From: Cryobacterium sp. GrIS_2_6 | GTDB lineage: Bacteria > Actinomycetota > Actinomycetes > Actinomycetales > Microbacteriaceae | Reading direction: 5' to 3' | Assembly (NCBI RefSeq): GCF_035984545.1 | Contig: NZ_JAXCHP010000001.1 | Span: 2,604,001 to 2,668,000 of the forward strand | DNA length: 64,000 nt | In this document: positions 18,216 to 27,294 of the stretch, one piece after another | Layout of the letters: each line of letters starts with the position of its first letter | Position numbering within the stretch: the stretch's first letter is position 1 | Translations under genes and position numbers: made by a program | Notes under the pieces: generated by a model | The model's database searches: none | Told to the model about the DNA's origin: nothing | Seen by the model: the letters and a program-made list of their open reading frames with translations, nothing else

Positions 18216-18794
18216 TTGGGTGCCACGGTCACTGTGGAAGATCACCGTCGCCGGGCGGTCTCCGCGCAGCACCATGGCCATCGTGAGGGCGTCCTGGATG
18301 AGGTCGGTGCGCATGTGGTCCGCGATAGCCCAACCGATCACACGGCGGCTGTGAGCGTCGATGACGGTCGCCAAATACACCCACCCCTCCCACGTCCTCA
18401 GATAGGTGATATCGCCGACCCAGACCTGGTTCAGCGCCCCGGTATCCCACTGCCGTTCCACAGCATCGACCGGGTAGGCGTCAGCGTGATCGATGATGGT
18501 GGTCGTCTTCCACTTCTTCGGGCAAATGCCCACCAAACCCAGGCGCCGCATGGTCGCGGCGACGGTTTTGCGGGAGATGACCTCCCGGTCCGCTCGGAGA
18601 TCGGCCAGGATCCTGGGGGCGCCGTAGACCTCGTCGGAATCGCCGTGAAAGAAAGCGACTTTCTGCTCGATGTGCACCCGCCGGATCGCCGCCGGCGACG
18701 GCACCCGGCCGGCCCAGGCGTAGTAGCCCGACCGGGACACCTCGAGAAGACGGACCATGCGGGTGATGGTGAAGTTGGTCTTCTCCGCCAGCAT
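18216..18794 (-). pseudogene. IS3-family transposase OrfB, N-terminal fragment
   Basis: From ATG 18794, overlapping the orfA stop as TGATG. It encodes the HTH_21 region (YYAWAGR), then the first catalytic Asp in VWVGDITYLRT and the second in HSDRGTQ. There the IS30 element cuts in, and the frame runs on into unrelated sequence to 17925. Confidence 0.9.
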
Positions 18795-19108
18795 CAGTTC
18801 GAACGCTTGCCGTTCGTATCCGATGCTTCCTGGGCGAAGAAGATGGACGCTTTTTTCAAGAACGCCCTGTCCATCTTGAGGTCCGCGTTCTCTTTCCGTA
18901 GCCGCAGCAGCTCGGCCCGCTCAGACTCCGTCACTTCGGTTTGTGCGGTCTCGTTGCGGGCCTTGAACGCGCTCACCCAGCGGCCCAGCGTGGCCTCGTT
19001 GATCCCGAGCTCGCGCGCGACGGTCGCGACCGCTCTGCCGGTAGTCAAAACCAGCTTCACGGCCTCGTCTTTGTACTCAGGAGTGAACTCCCGACGTGAT
19101 CTTGCCAT
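18794..19108 (-). CDS. IS3-family transposase OrfA
   Basis: About 104 residues from the ATG at 19108 (MARSRREFTPEYKDEAV), with a helix-turn-helix (VARELGINEATLGRWV) and a Leu-rich coiled-coil end (LLRLRKENADLKMDRAFLKKA). It binds the element ends and is normally fused to OrfB by frameshifting. Intact, but its partner is split. Confidence 0.93.
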   Translation of the reverse strand: MARSRREFTPEYKDEAVKLVLTTGRAVATVARELGINEATLGRWVSAFKARNETAQTEVTESERAELLRLRKENADLKMDRAFLKKASIFFAQEASDTNGKRSN

Positions 19109-19151
19109 AGTGAACATTCTCTCTTGTGAGGTGTCCACTCCCCGGGGTCAG

Positions 19152-19921
19152 GGCCAGGTCGGCGGCAACGGTTGGAGGCGCTCCGCGGCGAACATGACCG
19201 CCGCCGTCGTGGACCCGTCGCGGCCCTCGCGGCGCCGCCCGTCTTGGCCAGCGGCAAACGCGGTGAGGCGTTGCTGGGCCTGCTCGGGGGTGACGTCGTC
19301 GGGGAGGTTGCGCCACCAGCGCTGCGCCGCGGTGTGGTTGTTCTTCTCGACCACGCCCTTGCGATTGCCCGACCGGGGCCGGCAAGCGACGACGCTGACT
19401 GCGTGGTGCTTGGAGAACGCAGCGAACATCGGCGTCAGATCACTCGTCCCGGCCTTCAGCACGGTGCTCATCCGGTCGAACCGCCACGTCTTCGTCACCC
19501 CGCCCAGCAGCCCCAGCAGCACCGTCATCGCCGCGAGCAGGTGGGGCAGGTCCATCGACGGGGAGATCACCGCCCGCCACACCCCGGAGTGCGCGAGGGA
19601 TCCGACGAGGACGTAGGCGCGTTTGGTCGGGAACGCCCATCCGGCTGGGGCGTCGGGCAGCTCGACCCAGTCGAACTGGGTTTCCTCGCCCGGTGGGTGC
19701 TCGATGATCGCGTTGGGCCGCTTCGTCACGTGAGCGCAGGCCGTGCAGGCCGGCCGGAGGCTCCGGTCCCGGATCTGCCGGGTCAGGGTTTGATACGACC
19801 CGGTGAAGCCCAGCGGGACGAGCTCGTCCAGCAGTGTCGCCGCCCAGAGATGCGGGTCCTCGACCAGGCGGGCGGTGACGTAGTCGATGAACGCGTCGAA
19901 CGGGTCCGGGGCGGCTCGTTG
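19152..19921 (-). pseudogene. istA: IstA transposase, central fragment
   Basis: Encodes the catalytic middle of IstA: LGFTGSYQTLTRQIRDR, then ETQFDWVELP (Asp), TWRFDRMSTVL (Asp) and NRKGVVEKNNHTA (Glu). The 5' side is cut at the duplicated CCGCAC, the 3' side at the IS3 element. Both joins keep frame. Confidence 0.9.
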
Positions 19922-19927
19922 CCGCAC
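19922..19927. repeat. Left CCGCAC target duplication of the palindromic element
   Basis: CCGCAC here and at 21531-21536 flank the TGTC...GACA element; the following T is shared with the element end, so the duplication could be 7 bases. Removing one copy plus the insert restores the istA codons VRQRAAPD. Confidence 0.8.
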
Positions 19928-19964
19928 TGTCAAGGGCCATGAAGAACTGCCCACTGGCGGCCAC

Positions 19965-21472
19965 GGAAAATGCTTGGATTCCACCTGTCGTTGCAACACC
20001 GCGCTGATTAAGTACTGATTAGTAGATCACGGAATCGCTCTGCCGGGGTGTCCCAGCCGAGCGTTTTGCGGGGTCGGCCGTTCAGTTCCTGCGCGACCCG
20101 TTCCAGATCATCGAGGCCATAAACCGATAGGTCGCTTCCCTTCGGGAAATACTGGCGCAGGAGCCCGTTGGTGTTCTCGTTCGAGCCCCGCTGCCAGGGG
20201 CTGGCCGGGTCGCAGAAATACACCGGCATGTCTGTCGCGGTGGTGAACGACTTGTGGGTCGACATCTCTGATCCCTGGTCCCAAGTCAGCGACCCGCGAA
20301 GGTGTGCCGGCAGCGTGCCGATCGTGGCCACCAGACCGTCACGGACGGCGTCGGCTGTGTGGGCGCCGGGCAGGTGGACGAGCATGACGTAACGGGTGGT
20401 GCGCTCGACCAGGGTCGCGATCGCGGTCTTGTTGAGTCTGCCGGTGATGAGGTCGCCTTCCCAATGCCCGGGGACGGCACGGTCCTCGATTTCGGGTGGC
20501 CGGTCGGCGATCATTACCATCGGGTCGCGGAATCGAGGCCGCCGTGCAGATTCGGTCTTCTGAGGTTTGCGGCGTGTTCGTCCGGACCGCAGCTCCTCCT
20601 GCACTGCACGGCGCAGGCCGCCCCTGGCTTGCACGTAGAGCGCCTGATAGATCGTCTCTGGTACCACGCGCATGTCCTTGTCGGTCGGGTATTGCTTGAC
20701 CAGAGCCTGACAGATTTGTTCCGGAGACCAGCGGATCTGCAGCTTCTCCTGGACGAACTGCCGCAGGCCCTCCTGTGTCACGAGCTTCGCTTCCCGGGGC
20801 CGTGGTCGGCGTGCGGCGGCAGCGCGCTGGGCCGCATACGGAAGGTAGGTGAGGTTGTTCTGCCTGTTGCGGATGATTTCTCGGCTGATCGTCGACGGCG
20901 CCCGGCGGAGTGTCGCCGCGATCGACCGGATCGACATGCCCGTCGCGGACAGGTCACGGATCGCTTCCCGATCAACCAACGACAGGTATCTCGAGTCGAT
21001 GGGTTTCAGCTGCGCGGGAGTCAGCCGGATATGGGAATCACTCAGTGCGGTCACCGTCTTGTTGTAGTCGATGATGCGCCCATCAGGCAGGACCCGGCGG
21101 TTGTCGGCGTGCCGGATGCCCTGGTCCCAGTCGACCGCTGTGCGAATATTCAACCCGACCTGCCGGGCTGCCTCTTTTCGTGGGACGGCGTCGGCGCGCA
21201 GACGGAAGTACTCGGTACGTCGCGCACGTTGGGCGACCTTCACGTCGATGCCCGCGAGGGTTACCCAATGCCGACACGTCATGGGCTTGAAGCCGAGTTC
21301 CTCGGCGGCGAGGCGGATGCTTCCGAGCCGTTCGAACGCGGCGAAGAATGACGCCTTCTCGTCGTCGGTGAACGTTCGGGCTGGTGGTCGTTTTGTCTGT
21401 TCGGAAACCATGGTCGCAACTCCTGAAAAGTGCTGGGTGTTGCAACGACCGATAGAACCCAAGCAGTTTTCC
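19965..21472 (-). mobile_element. IS30-family element (second copy), boundaries approximate
   Basis: GGAAAATGCTTGG at 19965 and, reversed, GGAAAACTGCTTGG at 21472 begin inverted repeats that run to GTCGTTGCAACACC. The outer GGAAAA may belong to the palindromic target rather than to the element, because the symmetry continues into the flanks. No direct repeat could be resolved. Confidence 0.75.
20008..21411 (-). CDS. IS30-family transposase (second copy)
   Basis: 467 residues from ATG 21411, with AGGAG upstream. After an N-terminal helix-turn-helix region come the IS30 HTH (MSIRSIAATLRRAPSTISRE) and DDE core residues in GHWEGDLITG, LTWDQGSEMSTH and NENTNGLLRQYFPKGSDL. It has an N-terminal extension of about 140 residues similar in layout to ISL-type IS30 relatives. 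Intact. Confidence 0.96.
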   Translation of the reverse strand: MVSEQTKRPPARTFTDDEKASFFAAFERLGSIRLAAEELGFKPMTCRHWVTLAGIDVKVAQRARRTEYFRLRADAVPRKEAARQVGLNIRTAVDWDQGIRHADNRRVLPDGRIIDYNKTVTALSDSHIRLTPAQLKPIDSRYLSLVDREAIRDLSATGMSIRSIAATLRRAPSTISREIIRNRQNNLTYLPYAAQRAAAARRPRPREAKLVTQEGLRQFVQEKLQIRWSPEQICQALVKQYPTDKDMRVVPETIYQALYVQARGGLRRAVQEELRSGRTRRKPQKTESARRPRFRDPMVMIADRPPEIEDRAVPGHWEGDLITGRLNKTAIATLVERTTRYVMLVHLPGAHTADAVRDGLVATIGTLPAHLRGSLTWDQGSEMSTHKSFTTATDMPVYFCDPASPWQRGSNENTNGLLRQYFPKGSDLSVYGLDDLERVAQELNGRPRKTLGWDTPAERFRDLLIST

Positions 21473-21530
21473 TGGCCGTCAGTGGGCAGTTCCGTGGCCG
21501 CCTATGGGCAGCTTGTCATGGCCGCCGACA

Positions 21531-21650
21531 CCGCACTCCTGGTGTGCGTTGGCCGGCCAGGTAGGCGCGGATGGTCTTGCGGTCGTGGTCGGTGCGGCGG
21601 GCGATCTCACTGATCGTCATTCCCTGCCGTTTGAGCGCGTGGATGTCCAC
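21531..21650 (-). pseudogene. istA: IstA transposase, N-terminal fragment
   Basis: GTG 21650 is preceded by AGAGGAGG. The 40 codons form the IstA helix-turn-helix: ALKRQGMTISEIARR then DRKTIRAYLAGQRTPGVR. After GTGCGG the frame hits the palindromic element. It joins at 19921 to give VRQRAAPDPF. The piece is too short to be noticed as a gene alone; it was found by tracing the broken istA upstream. Confidence 0.85.
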
Positions 21651-21807
21651 GTCGTCCTCCTCTGAAAGCATAGGGGTAGGGCCTTTCTCGGGCTGGTGTG
21701 TGGTCGAAGACCATCAGCATCGAGGAAGGCCCGCTTCTATGAGCGGAAGCGACCCGGAGTGGGGAATTTCAGTGAGCAGGACTGGGGAACTTCAGTGAGC
21801 GCCGTCA

Positions 21808-21811
21808 ACGG
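21808..21811. repeat. Right ACGG target duplication of the IS21-type element
   Basis: Matches 15106-15109 and directly follows the mirrored end TGAGCGCCGTCA. Confidence 0.75.
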
Positions 21812-21893
21812 GGTCATTTTGCGTGCTGCACGTAACCGGCACGGCGCCAGCTCGTGCAACCTGCGCCCTCCGTTCACGATGAATCGGTGGCTA

Positions 21894-22557
21894 TCAAGAC
21901 TCGTATCTCGATTCGGACACGATGAATCCGTGGCCGCTCGCGAGGTTCTGGTAGCTGATTCCCCTCTCGGCCGATGAGCGCGTGACGCTGCCGTATGTGC
22001 TCGAGCTTCCGTAGCCCAAGATTTCGAACCGGTGTCCCCCCGGATAGTCACGAACTGAATACTCGCTGGCGAATCCAATATCGCTTCACTTTCGCGGGTA
22101 GGGAACACCATCTCCAATCGCTTCTACACCACCGCCACAGGAAATCATCGGCTGGTGACAAAAGTCTCCTGGCGAAGCGCTCGGAGATATCCACGTGTGG
22201 AACCGCAACGAGCATCCCCAGAGCAATTCGCGCCAGGGTCACTCCAATCGAGAATGCCATAATATGCATTCAACGAAGGCGAGTCGAAGTCGATTCTTCT
22301 CTGTGCAAGACGAGTTGTTGCGTACGCAGCCTGGTCCACCGAGGTCGTGGGTCTGGGGATGCTCGTAGCTGACGAGCCTTCGATCTGTGCTATCGCGCTC
22401 GCCGACGCTATCGGCGACGACGTCAGGTCGACGATGACGTCGCCACTCCAACGGGCCTAGGTGTCGATGCCGCAGGCTGAGCTTGTGCACAACAGGCGAG
22501 CACAACAGCGAGCACAACAGCGAAAGTGTAGGTTGACGCGATGAAAACGCGGTTCAT
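21894..22557 (-). pseudogene. Decayed lipoprotein or secreted protein gene
   Basis: Starting from ATG 22557, the frame gives a basic start and hydrophobic segment ending in a lipobox-like VVLAC, then stops after 43 codons. The other frames carry the sense on: one reads IDFDSPSLNAYYGILDW and CSGDARCGSTRGYLRALRQ, ending at a TGA; the next reads SDIGFASEYSVRDYPGG and GYGSSSTYGSVTRSS to a double stop at 21894. Protein-like composition in successive frames implies at least two frameshifts plus stops. No family recognised. This fills the otherwise empty 21808-22650 stretch. Confidence 0.5.
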
Positions 22558-22650
22558 GAGTGCGGCATATCGGCGCCTCGTTCATGCAGTTGGCTACGAC
22601 GAACTGCTATCCGATGCTCTCAGACTGGGAATGCCTCGCAGTCCGCACTC

Positions 22651-23517
22651 CTAAACGGCGGCGACCAGGCTGCTCAAGTACTTTCCGTAGCCGCTTTTCT
22701 GCAGCGGTGCCGCGAGTACTGCAAGCTGCTTGCTGTCGATCCAGCCAGCGCGCCAGGCGATTTCTTCGATGCAACCGACCTTGTGGCCCTGGCGGTCTTC
22801 GATCACGCGCACATACTCCGACGCCTGCATCATGGACTTGAACGTGCCCGTGTCGAGCCACGCGGTACCACGGTCGAGAACCTGCACCTGCAGCTTGCCC
22901 GCCTCGAGATAGCGTTCATTGACAGTGCTGATCTCCAGCTCGCCGCGCGCGCTCGGCTCGATCGACTTTGCAATCCCGATAACCGAGTTGTCGTAGAAGT
23001 ACAGTCCGGGCACCGCGTAGTTGCTCTTGGGCTTGGCCGGCTTCTCCTCGATGGAGATAGCAGTCATGTTCTCGTCGAATTCAACGACCCCGTACGAAGT
23101 GGGATTGCTCACGTGGTAGGCAAAAATGCGTGCCCCGTCAATTTCCGTGTTGTTGCGCAGAGCAGATCCGAGGCCCGCGCCGTGGAAGATGTTGTCGCCG
23201 AGCACGAGGGCGACGCTGTCGTCGCCGATGAATTCTTCGCCGATGATGAACGCCTGGGCGAGGCCGTCCGGGGATTCCTGCACGGCGTATTCGATGCGGA
23301 TGCCGAGGCTGGACCCGTCGCCAAGCAGGGCCCGGAACTGGTCGTTGTATTCCGGAGTCGTGATGACAAGGATTTCCTTGATCCCGGCCATCATCAGCGT
23401 CGACAAGGGGTAATAGATCATGGGCTTGTCGTAGATGGGCATCAGCTGCTTGGAGATGCCCTTGGTGATCGGCCACAGGCGTGTGCCGGAGCCGCCGGCG
23501 AGGATGATTCCGCGCAT
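22651..23517 (-). CDS. rmlA: Glucose-1-phosphate thymidylyltransferase
   Basis: 288 residues. The N-terminal nucleotidyltransferase motif GGSGTRLWP at 8-16, the sugar-binding LGDNIFHG and the dTDP-glucose-specific SIEEKP and TAWLDTG motifs identify RmlA. It makes dTDP-glucose from dTTP and glucose-1-phosphate, the first step to dTDP-L-rhamnose. It follows rmlC with two bases between them, so they are cotranscribed. Confidence 0.97.
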   Translation of the reverse strand: MRGIILAGGSGTRLWPITKGISKQLMPIYDKPMIYYPLSTLMMAGIKEILVITTPEYNDQFRALLGDGSSLGIRIEYAVQESPDGLAQAFIIGEEFIGDDSVALVLGDNIFHGAGLGSALRNNTEIDGARIFAYHVSNPTSYGVVEFDENMTAISIEEKPAKPKSNYAVPGLYFYDNSVIGIAKSIEPSARGELEISTVNERYLEAGKLQVQVLDRGTAWLDTGTFKSMMQASEYVRVIEDRQGHKVGCIEEIAWRAGWIDSKQLAVLAAPLQKSGYGKYLSSLVAAV

Positions 23518-23519
23518 GT

Positions 23520-24128
23520 CTAGTTTCCTTCGTTCAGTGCCGCGTAGAACGCCTTCGCGTCTGCCCAGGTCGGGAGAAGCCCGTTCGCGGCGGACTCGGC
23601 GAGTCCGGGGGCGTCGGTGTCTTTCGGGGAGAGCAGGAGTTCGCCGGCCTCGGGCGGGAACACCAGTCCGATGTCGGTGTCGAGCGGGTTGATGCCGTGT
23701 TCGCGGCCCGGGTTGAACGGGGCCGTCACGAGGTAGCTGACGGTGGCGTTGTCGGTCAGGGCGACGAAGCAGTGCCCGATGCCCTCGGCGATGTAGACGG
23801 CACGACGGTCGGTATCATCGAGGAGAACGCTGTCCCACTGGCCGAACGTCGGCGAACCGACCCGGATGTCGATGATGTAGTCCAGGACGGCGCCGTAGGT
23901 CGCGGTGACGTACTTGGCCTGGCTCGGCGGAATGTCCGCGAAGTGGACGCCGCGCACCGAACCACGCTTGGAAACGCTCGTATTCGCCTGCACCACGTCG
24001 AGTTTGTGGCCGATCGATTCCTCGAGGCGGTCGAACCTGCCCCATTCCAGGAACACCCCCCGGTCGTCACCAAACTGCTTCGGAGTGATTTCGTAGGAAT
24101 CGGGGATGGAGAGTTCGCGGATCTGCAC
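23520..24128 (-). CDS. rmlC: dTDP-4-dehydrorhamnose 3,5-epimerase
   Basis: 202 residues, a cupin. Conserved features: FLEWGRFD near the start, [19 protein letters not shown] with the active-site His, and the [14 protein letters not shown] segment. It epimerises C3 and C5 of the 4-keto sugar, the third step to dTDP-rhamnose. Divergent from rmlB with a 74-base gap that should hold both promoters. Confidence 0.95.
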   Translation of the reverse strand: MQIRELSIPDSYEITPKQFGDDRGVFLEWGRFDRLEESIGHKLDVVQANTSVSKRGSVRGVHFADIPPSQAKYVTATYGAVLDYIIDIRVGSPTFGQWDSVLLDDTDRRAVYIAEGIGHCFVALTDNATVSYLVTAPFNPGREHGINPLDTDIGLVFPPEAGELLLSPKDTDAPGLAESAANGLLPTWADAKAFYAALNEGN

Positions 24129-24202
24129 GCGCAGAAGTCTACCAAGCGGGTACCGCTAGCATTGAAGCGATACTTTCAGCAAACGGAATGGTCACCTCTT
24201 AT

Positions 24203-25192
24203 ATGAAGATCCTCGTTACCGGCGGCGCCGGTTTCATCGGCTCCAACTTTGTTCGTCGCACCATCGAAGACGCCTACCCGGGTCTGGAAGGGGCCGAGGT
24301 CGTCGTCCTGGATGCGTTGACGTATTCGGGCAACCTGGCCAACCTTGCGCCGATCGCCGATTCGCCCCGGTACTCGTTCGTGCACGGCGACATCCGCGAT
24401 GCGGCGTTGCTAGACACGATCTTCCCGTCCCTGGACGCGGTTGTGCACTTCGCGGCCGAGTCGCACGTGGACCGGTCCGTGCGCGACGCCTCCATCTTCG
24501 TCGAGACCAACGTTCTCGGCACCCAGCAGCTCCTCGACGCCGCTTTGCGCCACAACCTGGCCCGGTTCGTGCACGTGTCCACGGATGAGGTCTACGGGTC
24601 GATCGCGGAGGGCTCCTGGAACGAGGAACGCGCCCTGGAACCCAACTCCCCGTATTCCGCGTCCAAGGCCGGCAGTGACCTCCTCGCCCGCTCGTACCAC
24701 CGCACCCACGGGTTGAACGTGTCGATCACGCGCTGCTCGAACAACTACGGCCCGTACCACTTCCCCGAGAAGGTCATCCCGTTGTTCGTGACGAACCTCA
24801 TCGACGACAAGCACGTTCCCCTGTATGGGGCGGGCAACAACATCCGCGACTGGTTGCACGTGGACGACCACACCCGCGCGATCGCGATGGTCCTCGTCGG
24901 CGGTCGTGCCGGTGAGATCTACAACATCGGCGGCGGCACCGAACTGACCAACCTCGAACTGACCCAGCTGCTGCTGGACTCCACCGGCAAGGACTGGTCC
25001 TACGTGGACCGGGTCGCTGACCGTCTCGGCCATGACCTGCGCTACTCGGTGGACATCAGCAAGATCCAGGCCGAACTCGGCTACGCCCCTCAGGTCCCCT
25101 TCGAGAAGGGCCTCGCCGACGTCGTGCAGTGGTACCGCGACAACCGCGCCTGGTGGGAACCCCTCAAGGCCCGCGCGGCACTGAGCTCATGA
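24203..25192 (+). CDS. rmlB: dTDP-glucose 4,6-dehydratase
   Basis: 329 residues from ATG 24203. SDR-type: NAD-binding GGAGFIGSNF at 7-16, the catalytic STDE at 126-129 and YSASK at 151-155 (Tyr151, Lys155). Second step of dTDP-rhamnose synthesis. An ATG at 24188 is possible; neither has a strong ribosome binding site. Overlaps rmlD by four bases. Confidence 0.96.
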   Translation: MKILVTGGAGFIGSNFVRRTIEDAYPGLEGAEVVVLDALTYSGNLANLAPIADSPRYSFVHGDIRDAALLDTIFPSLDAVVHFAAESHVDRSVRDASIFVETNVLGTQQLLDAALRHNLARFVHVSTDEVYGSIAEGSWNEERALEPNSPYSASKAGSDLLARSYHRTHGLNVSITRCSNNYGPYHFPEKVIPLFVTNLIDDKHVPLYGAGNNIRDWLHVDDHTRAIAMVLVGGRAGEIYNIGGGTELTNLELTQLLLDSTGKDWSYVDRVADRLGHDLRYSVDISKIQAELGYAPQVPFEKGLADVVQWYRDNRAWWEPLKARAALSS

Positions 25193-26043
25193 CCCGTTAC
25201 CTGATCACCGGCGCTGCCGGGATGCTCGGCCGCGACCTGCAGAAAGCCCTGACCGGGCGAGACGTGACCGCGTTCGACCGCGGTGAACTCGACATCACCG
25301 ATGAAGCCGCCGTCCAGGCGGCCGTGACCGGGTTCGACGTCGTGATCAACGCGGCCGCGTACACGAAGGTCGACGACGCCGAAACGAACGAGGACGCCGC
25401 CTACCTGCTGAACGCGGTCGGACCGCGGAACCTCGCCCGCGCCGCGAAAGCAACCGGAGCGCGCCTCGTGCAGATCTCCACCGACTACGTCTTCGAAGGC
25501 AACGCCGAGTCCCCTTACCAGGAGGACGCACCCGCCGCACCGATCTCCGCATACGGGCGTACCAAGGCCGCCGGCGAAGAATTCGTCCTCGCCGAGAACC
25601 CGGGCAAGACCTACATCGTGCGCACCGCATGGCTCTATGGGAAGAACGGCCCGAACTTTCCCAAAACCATGCTGAAACTCGCCGCCACCCACCCCACCCT
25701 GAACGTGGTCGAGGACCAGGTCGGCCAGCCCACCTGGACCGTGGACCTCGCCGCGCAGATCGTCGCCCTGCTCGACGCCGATGCCCCCGCCGGGATCTAC
25801 CACGGCACCAACTCCGGTGTCACGAGCTGGTTCGGCTTCGCCCAGGCCGTGCTCGAAGCCAACGGCCTCGATCCCGCCCGGGTGCACCCGACCGACGGGG
25901 CCTCCTTCGTGCGGCCGGCACCCCGCCCGGCCTACTCCGTACTCGGCCACGATGCCTGGGCCAACGCCGGACTCACCCCCATGCGCGACTGGCACGACGC
26001 CCTCACCCAGGCCGTCGCCGAAGGAGTCCTCAAAACCGAATGA
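25189..26043 (+). CDS. rmlD: dTDP-4-dehydrorhamnose reductase
   Basis: 284 residues from ATG 25189 (ATGA overlap with rmlB). NADPH-binding GAAGMLG at 8-14, STDY at 97-100 and YGRTK at 122-126 (Tyr122, Lys126). Final step to dTDP-L-rhamnose, the donor expected for the WbbL-like enzymes at 2011 and 5872. Confidence 0.96.
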   Translation: MTRYLITGAAGMLGRDLQKALTGRDVTAFDRGELDITDEAAVQAAVTGFDVVINAAAYTKVDDAETNEDAAYLLNAVGPRNLARAAKATGARLVQISTDYVFEGNAESPYQEDAPAAPISAYGRTKAAGEEFVLAENPGKTYIVRTAWLYGKNGPNFPKTMLKLAATHPTLNVVEDQVGQPTWTVDLAAQIVALLDADAPAGIYHGTNSGVTSWFGFAQAVLEANGLDPARVHPTDGASFVRPAPRPAYSVLGHDAWANAGLTPMRDWHDALTQAVAEGVLKTE

Positions 26044-27185
26044 TCACACTGCGGGTTATCGTCGACCAGATGATCGCGCCTGTTCCCGGCGGGATCGGTC
26101 GATACACCGAGGAGCTGACCCGGGCGCTCATCGCGAGCGCTCCGCTCAACTGCGAGGTTGAGGGCATCGTCTCCGCGTCCCAGCCCGAGCAGTACGCCGC
26201 CATCGAGGCGGCCCTGCCCGGGCTCGCCGGACTCTACAAGACCGCACTCCCCCGCCGCGAGCTCGCCGCGGCCTGGCAGCTCGGGGTGACCACGTCCCCC
26301 GGGCCCGGCATGATCCACGCGCCGGGCCTGATGGCTCCGCTGCGCCGTCACGACCGGGTGAACGACCACACGCAGGTCGCCGTGACCGTGCACGACGTGC
26401 GCGCGTGGACGCATCCTGAGGCATTGACCCAGACGACCGTTGCCTGGACCAAGGCGCGGATGAAGCGTGCGCGGAAGCACGCGGACGCGATCGTCGTGCC
26501 GAGCCATGCCGTCGCAGCGCAACTCGCCGAGATCGTCGACCTCGGCGACAGGGTGCGCGTCATCGGGGGCGCCGTCGGCACCGGCTTCCGGCTGCCGTCC
26601 AACTCTTCGGCCACTGAGCTGCTCGCCACGGCCCTCGACCTGCCGTCCGAATACATCGTCACCGTCGGAACGCTCGAGCCACGAAAGGGCGTCACGGCCC
26701 TCATCACGGCCCTCGGCCTGCCGGGCGCTCCTGACCTGCCGCTGATCGTCGTCGGACCGGACACCTGGGGCGAAGTCGACCTCGGTTCCGTCGCCGAGGA
26801 GGCCGGACTCACGCCGGGACGGGTGCGGGCGATGCCCGCGCTCACCGACGAGGAACTCGCCGTCGTGATCGCCCGCGCGAACGTGCTGGTCATCCCGAGC
26901 CTCGAGGAAGGGTTCGCGCTGCCCATCATCCAGGGCTTCCACGTCGGCACCCCGGTCGTGCACTCCGACGCTCCCGCTCTCCTCGAGGCAGCCGGCGATG
27001 CCGGTCTCGTCGTCGAGCGCGAGGATGCCGCCGGGTACCCCGAACGCCTCGCCGCGGCCATCGCCCGGGTCCTGACCGACCGGGCCCTCGTGCAGAGGCT
27101 GCGCATCTACGGCGGCGACCGGGCGAAGGCTTTCAGCTGGCGGGATTCCGCCGAGCGTGTCTGGCAGCTGCACGCCGACCTATAG
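26040..27185 (+). CDS. Family 4 glycosyltransferase
   Basis: 381 residues, start ATG 26040 in an ATGA overlap with the rmlD stop. GT-B fold: N-terminal PGGIGRYTEELTRAL, linker VGTLEPRKGV, and the donor site EEGFALPIIQGFHVGTPVV with the family's paired Glu residues. Likely a mannosyl- or rhamnosyltransferase acting on a wall or lipid-linked polymer, from its place in the rhamnose operon. Confidence 0.88.
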   Translation: MITLRVIVDQMIAPVPGGIGRYTEELTRALIASAPLNCEVEGIVSASQPEQYAAIEAALPGLAGLYKTALPRRELAAAWQLGVTTSPGPGMIHAPGLMAPLRRHDRVNDHTQVAVTVHDVRAWTHPEALTQTTVAWTKARMKRARKHADAIVVPSHAVAAQLAEIVDLGDRVRVIGGAVGTGFRLPSNSSATELLATALDLPSEYIVTVGTLEPRKGVTALITALGLPGAPDLPLIVVGPDTWGEVDLGSVAEEAGLTPGRVRAMPALTDEELAVVIARANVLVIPSLEEGFALPIIQGFHVGTPVVHSDAPALLEAAGDAGLVVEREDAAGYPERLAAAIARVLTDRALVQRLRIYGGDRAKAFSWRDSAERVWQLHADL

Positions 27186-27230
27186 GGGCCGAGCAAGGCA
27201 TCCACTCGAGCAGTATCGCCCTGCCATGGG

Positions 27231-27280
27231 TGAGTTGCGGCCCCTCCCGGGCGCAGTGAGGGTGTTTTCCCCGCAACTCA
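27231..27280. terminator. Hairpin between convergent genes
   Basis: TGAGTTGCGG (27231-27240) and CCGCAACTCA (27271-27280) form a perfect 10-pair stem around a 30-base loop containing TTTTCC. It lies between the convergent GT4 and LCP genes and could end both transcripts. Confidence 0.5.
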
Positions 27281-27294
27281 ACCGGGGTGACGGG

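Larger units (their letters stand above)
16440..19151 (-). mobile_element. IS3-family element, itself split by an IS30 element
   Basis: Ends TTGACCCCGGAGAGTGGAC (16440) and, reversed, CTGACCCCGGGGAGTGGAC (19151) form inverted repeats. GGCC flanks both sides (16436-16439 and 19152-19155). Removing the inserted IS30 element and its 3-base repeat leaves 1257 bases, the usual IS3 size. It carries orfA and a split orfB. Confidence 0.9.
19928..21530. mobile_element. IS21-like palindromic miniature element with an IS30 element in its centre
   Basis: Left arm starts TGTCAAGGGCCATGA and contains CTGCCCACTGGCGGCCA; the right arm, reversed, starts TGTCGGCGGCCATGA and contains CTGCCCATAGGCGGCCA and CTGCCCACTGACGGCCA. 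The repeated GGCCA blocks are typical of IS21-family ends, yet no istA or istB belonging to these ends lies between them. What lies between is only an IS30 gene. Without it the element would be about 100 bases, almost a perfect palindrome. It is either a non-autonomous (MITE-like) IS21 derivative or the fused ends of a lost element. Confidence 0.7.
15110..21807 (-). mobile_element. IS21-family element carrying four nested insertions
   Basis: The left end TGACGGCGCTCA (15110 onward) is mirrored by TGAGCGCCGTCA ending at 21807. Inside each end the block TTCCCCAGTCCTGCTCA follows, the multiple-repeat end structure of IS21 elements. istB is intact; istA is in three pieces. The span is 6698 bases; subtracting the IS3 composite (2712+4) and the inner miniature element with its IS30 (1603+6) leaves 2373 bases, a normal IS21 length. 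The rebuilt istA is 1314 bases (438 codons) and ends ATGA-coupled to istB. Confidence 0.9.

Noticed and set aside
23756..24145. Ser/Arg-rich frame on the minus strand at rmlC
   Set aside because: Out-of-frame reading of rmlC; the RmlC frame has the conserved cupin residues.
25629..27185. A 518-residue frame starting inside rmlD
   Set aside because: Only the part from 26040 matches a glycosyltransferase; the earlier codons overlap rmlD and read as Arg/Pro-rich shadow sequence.
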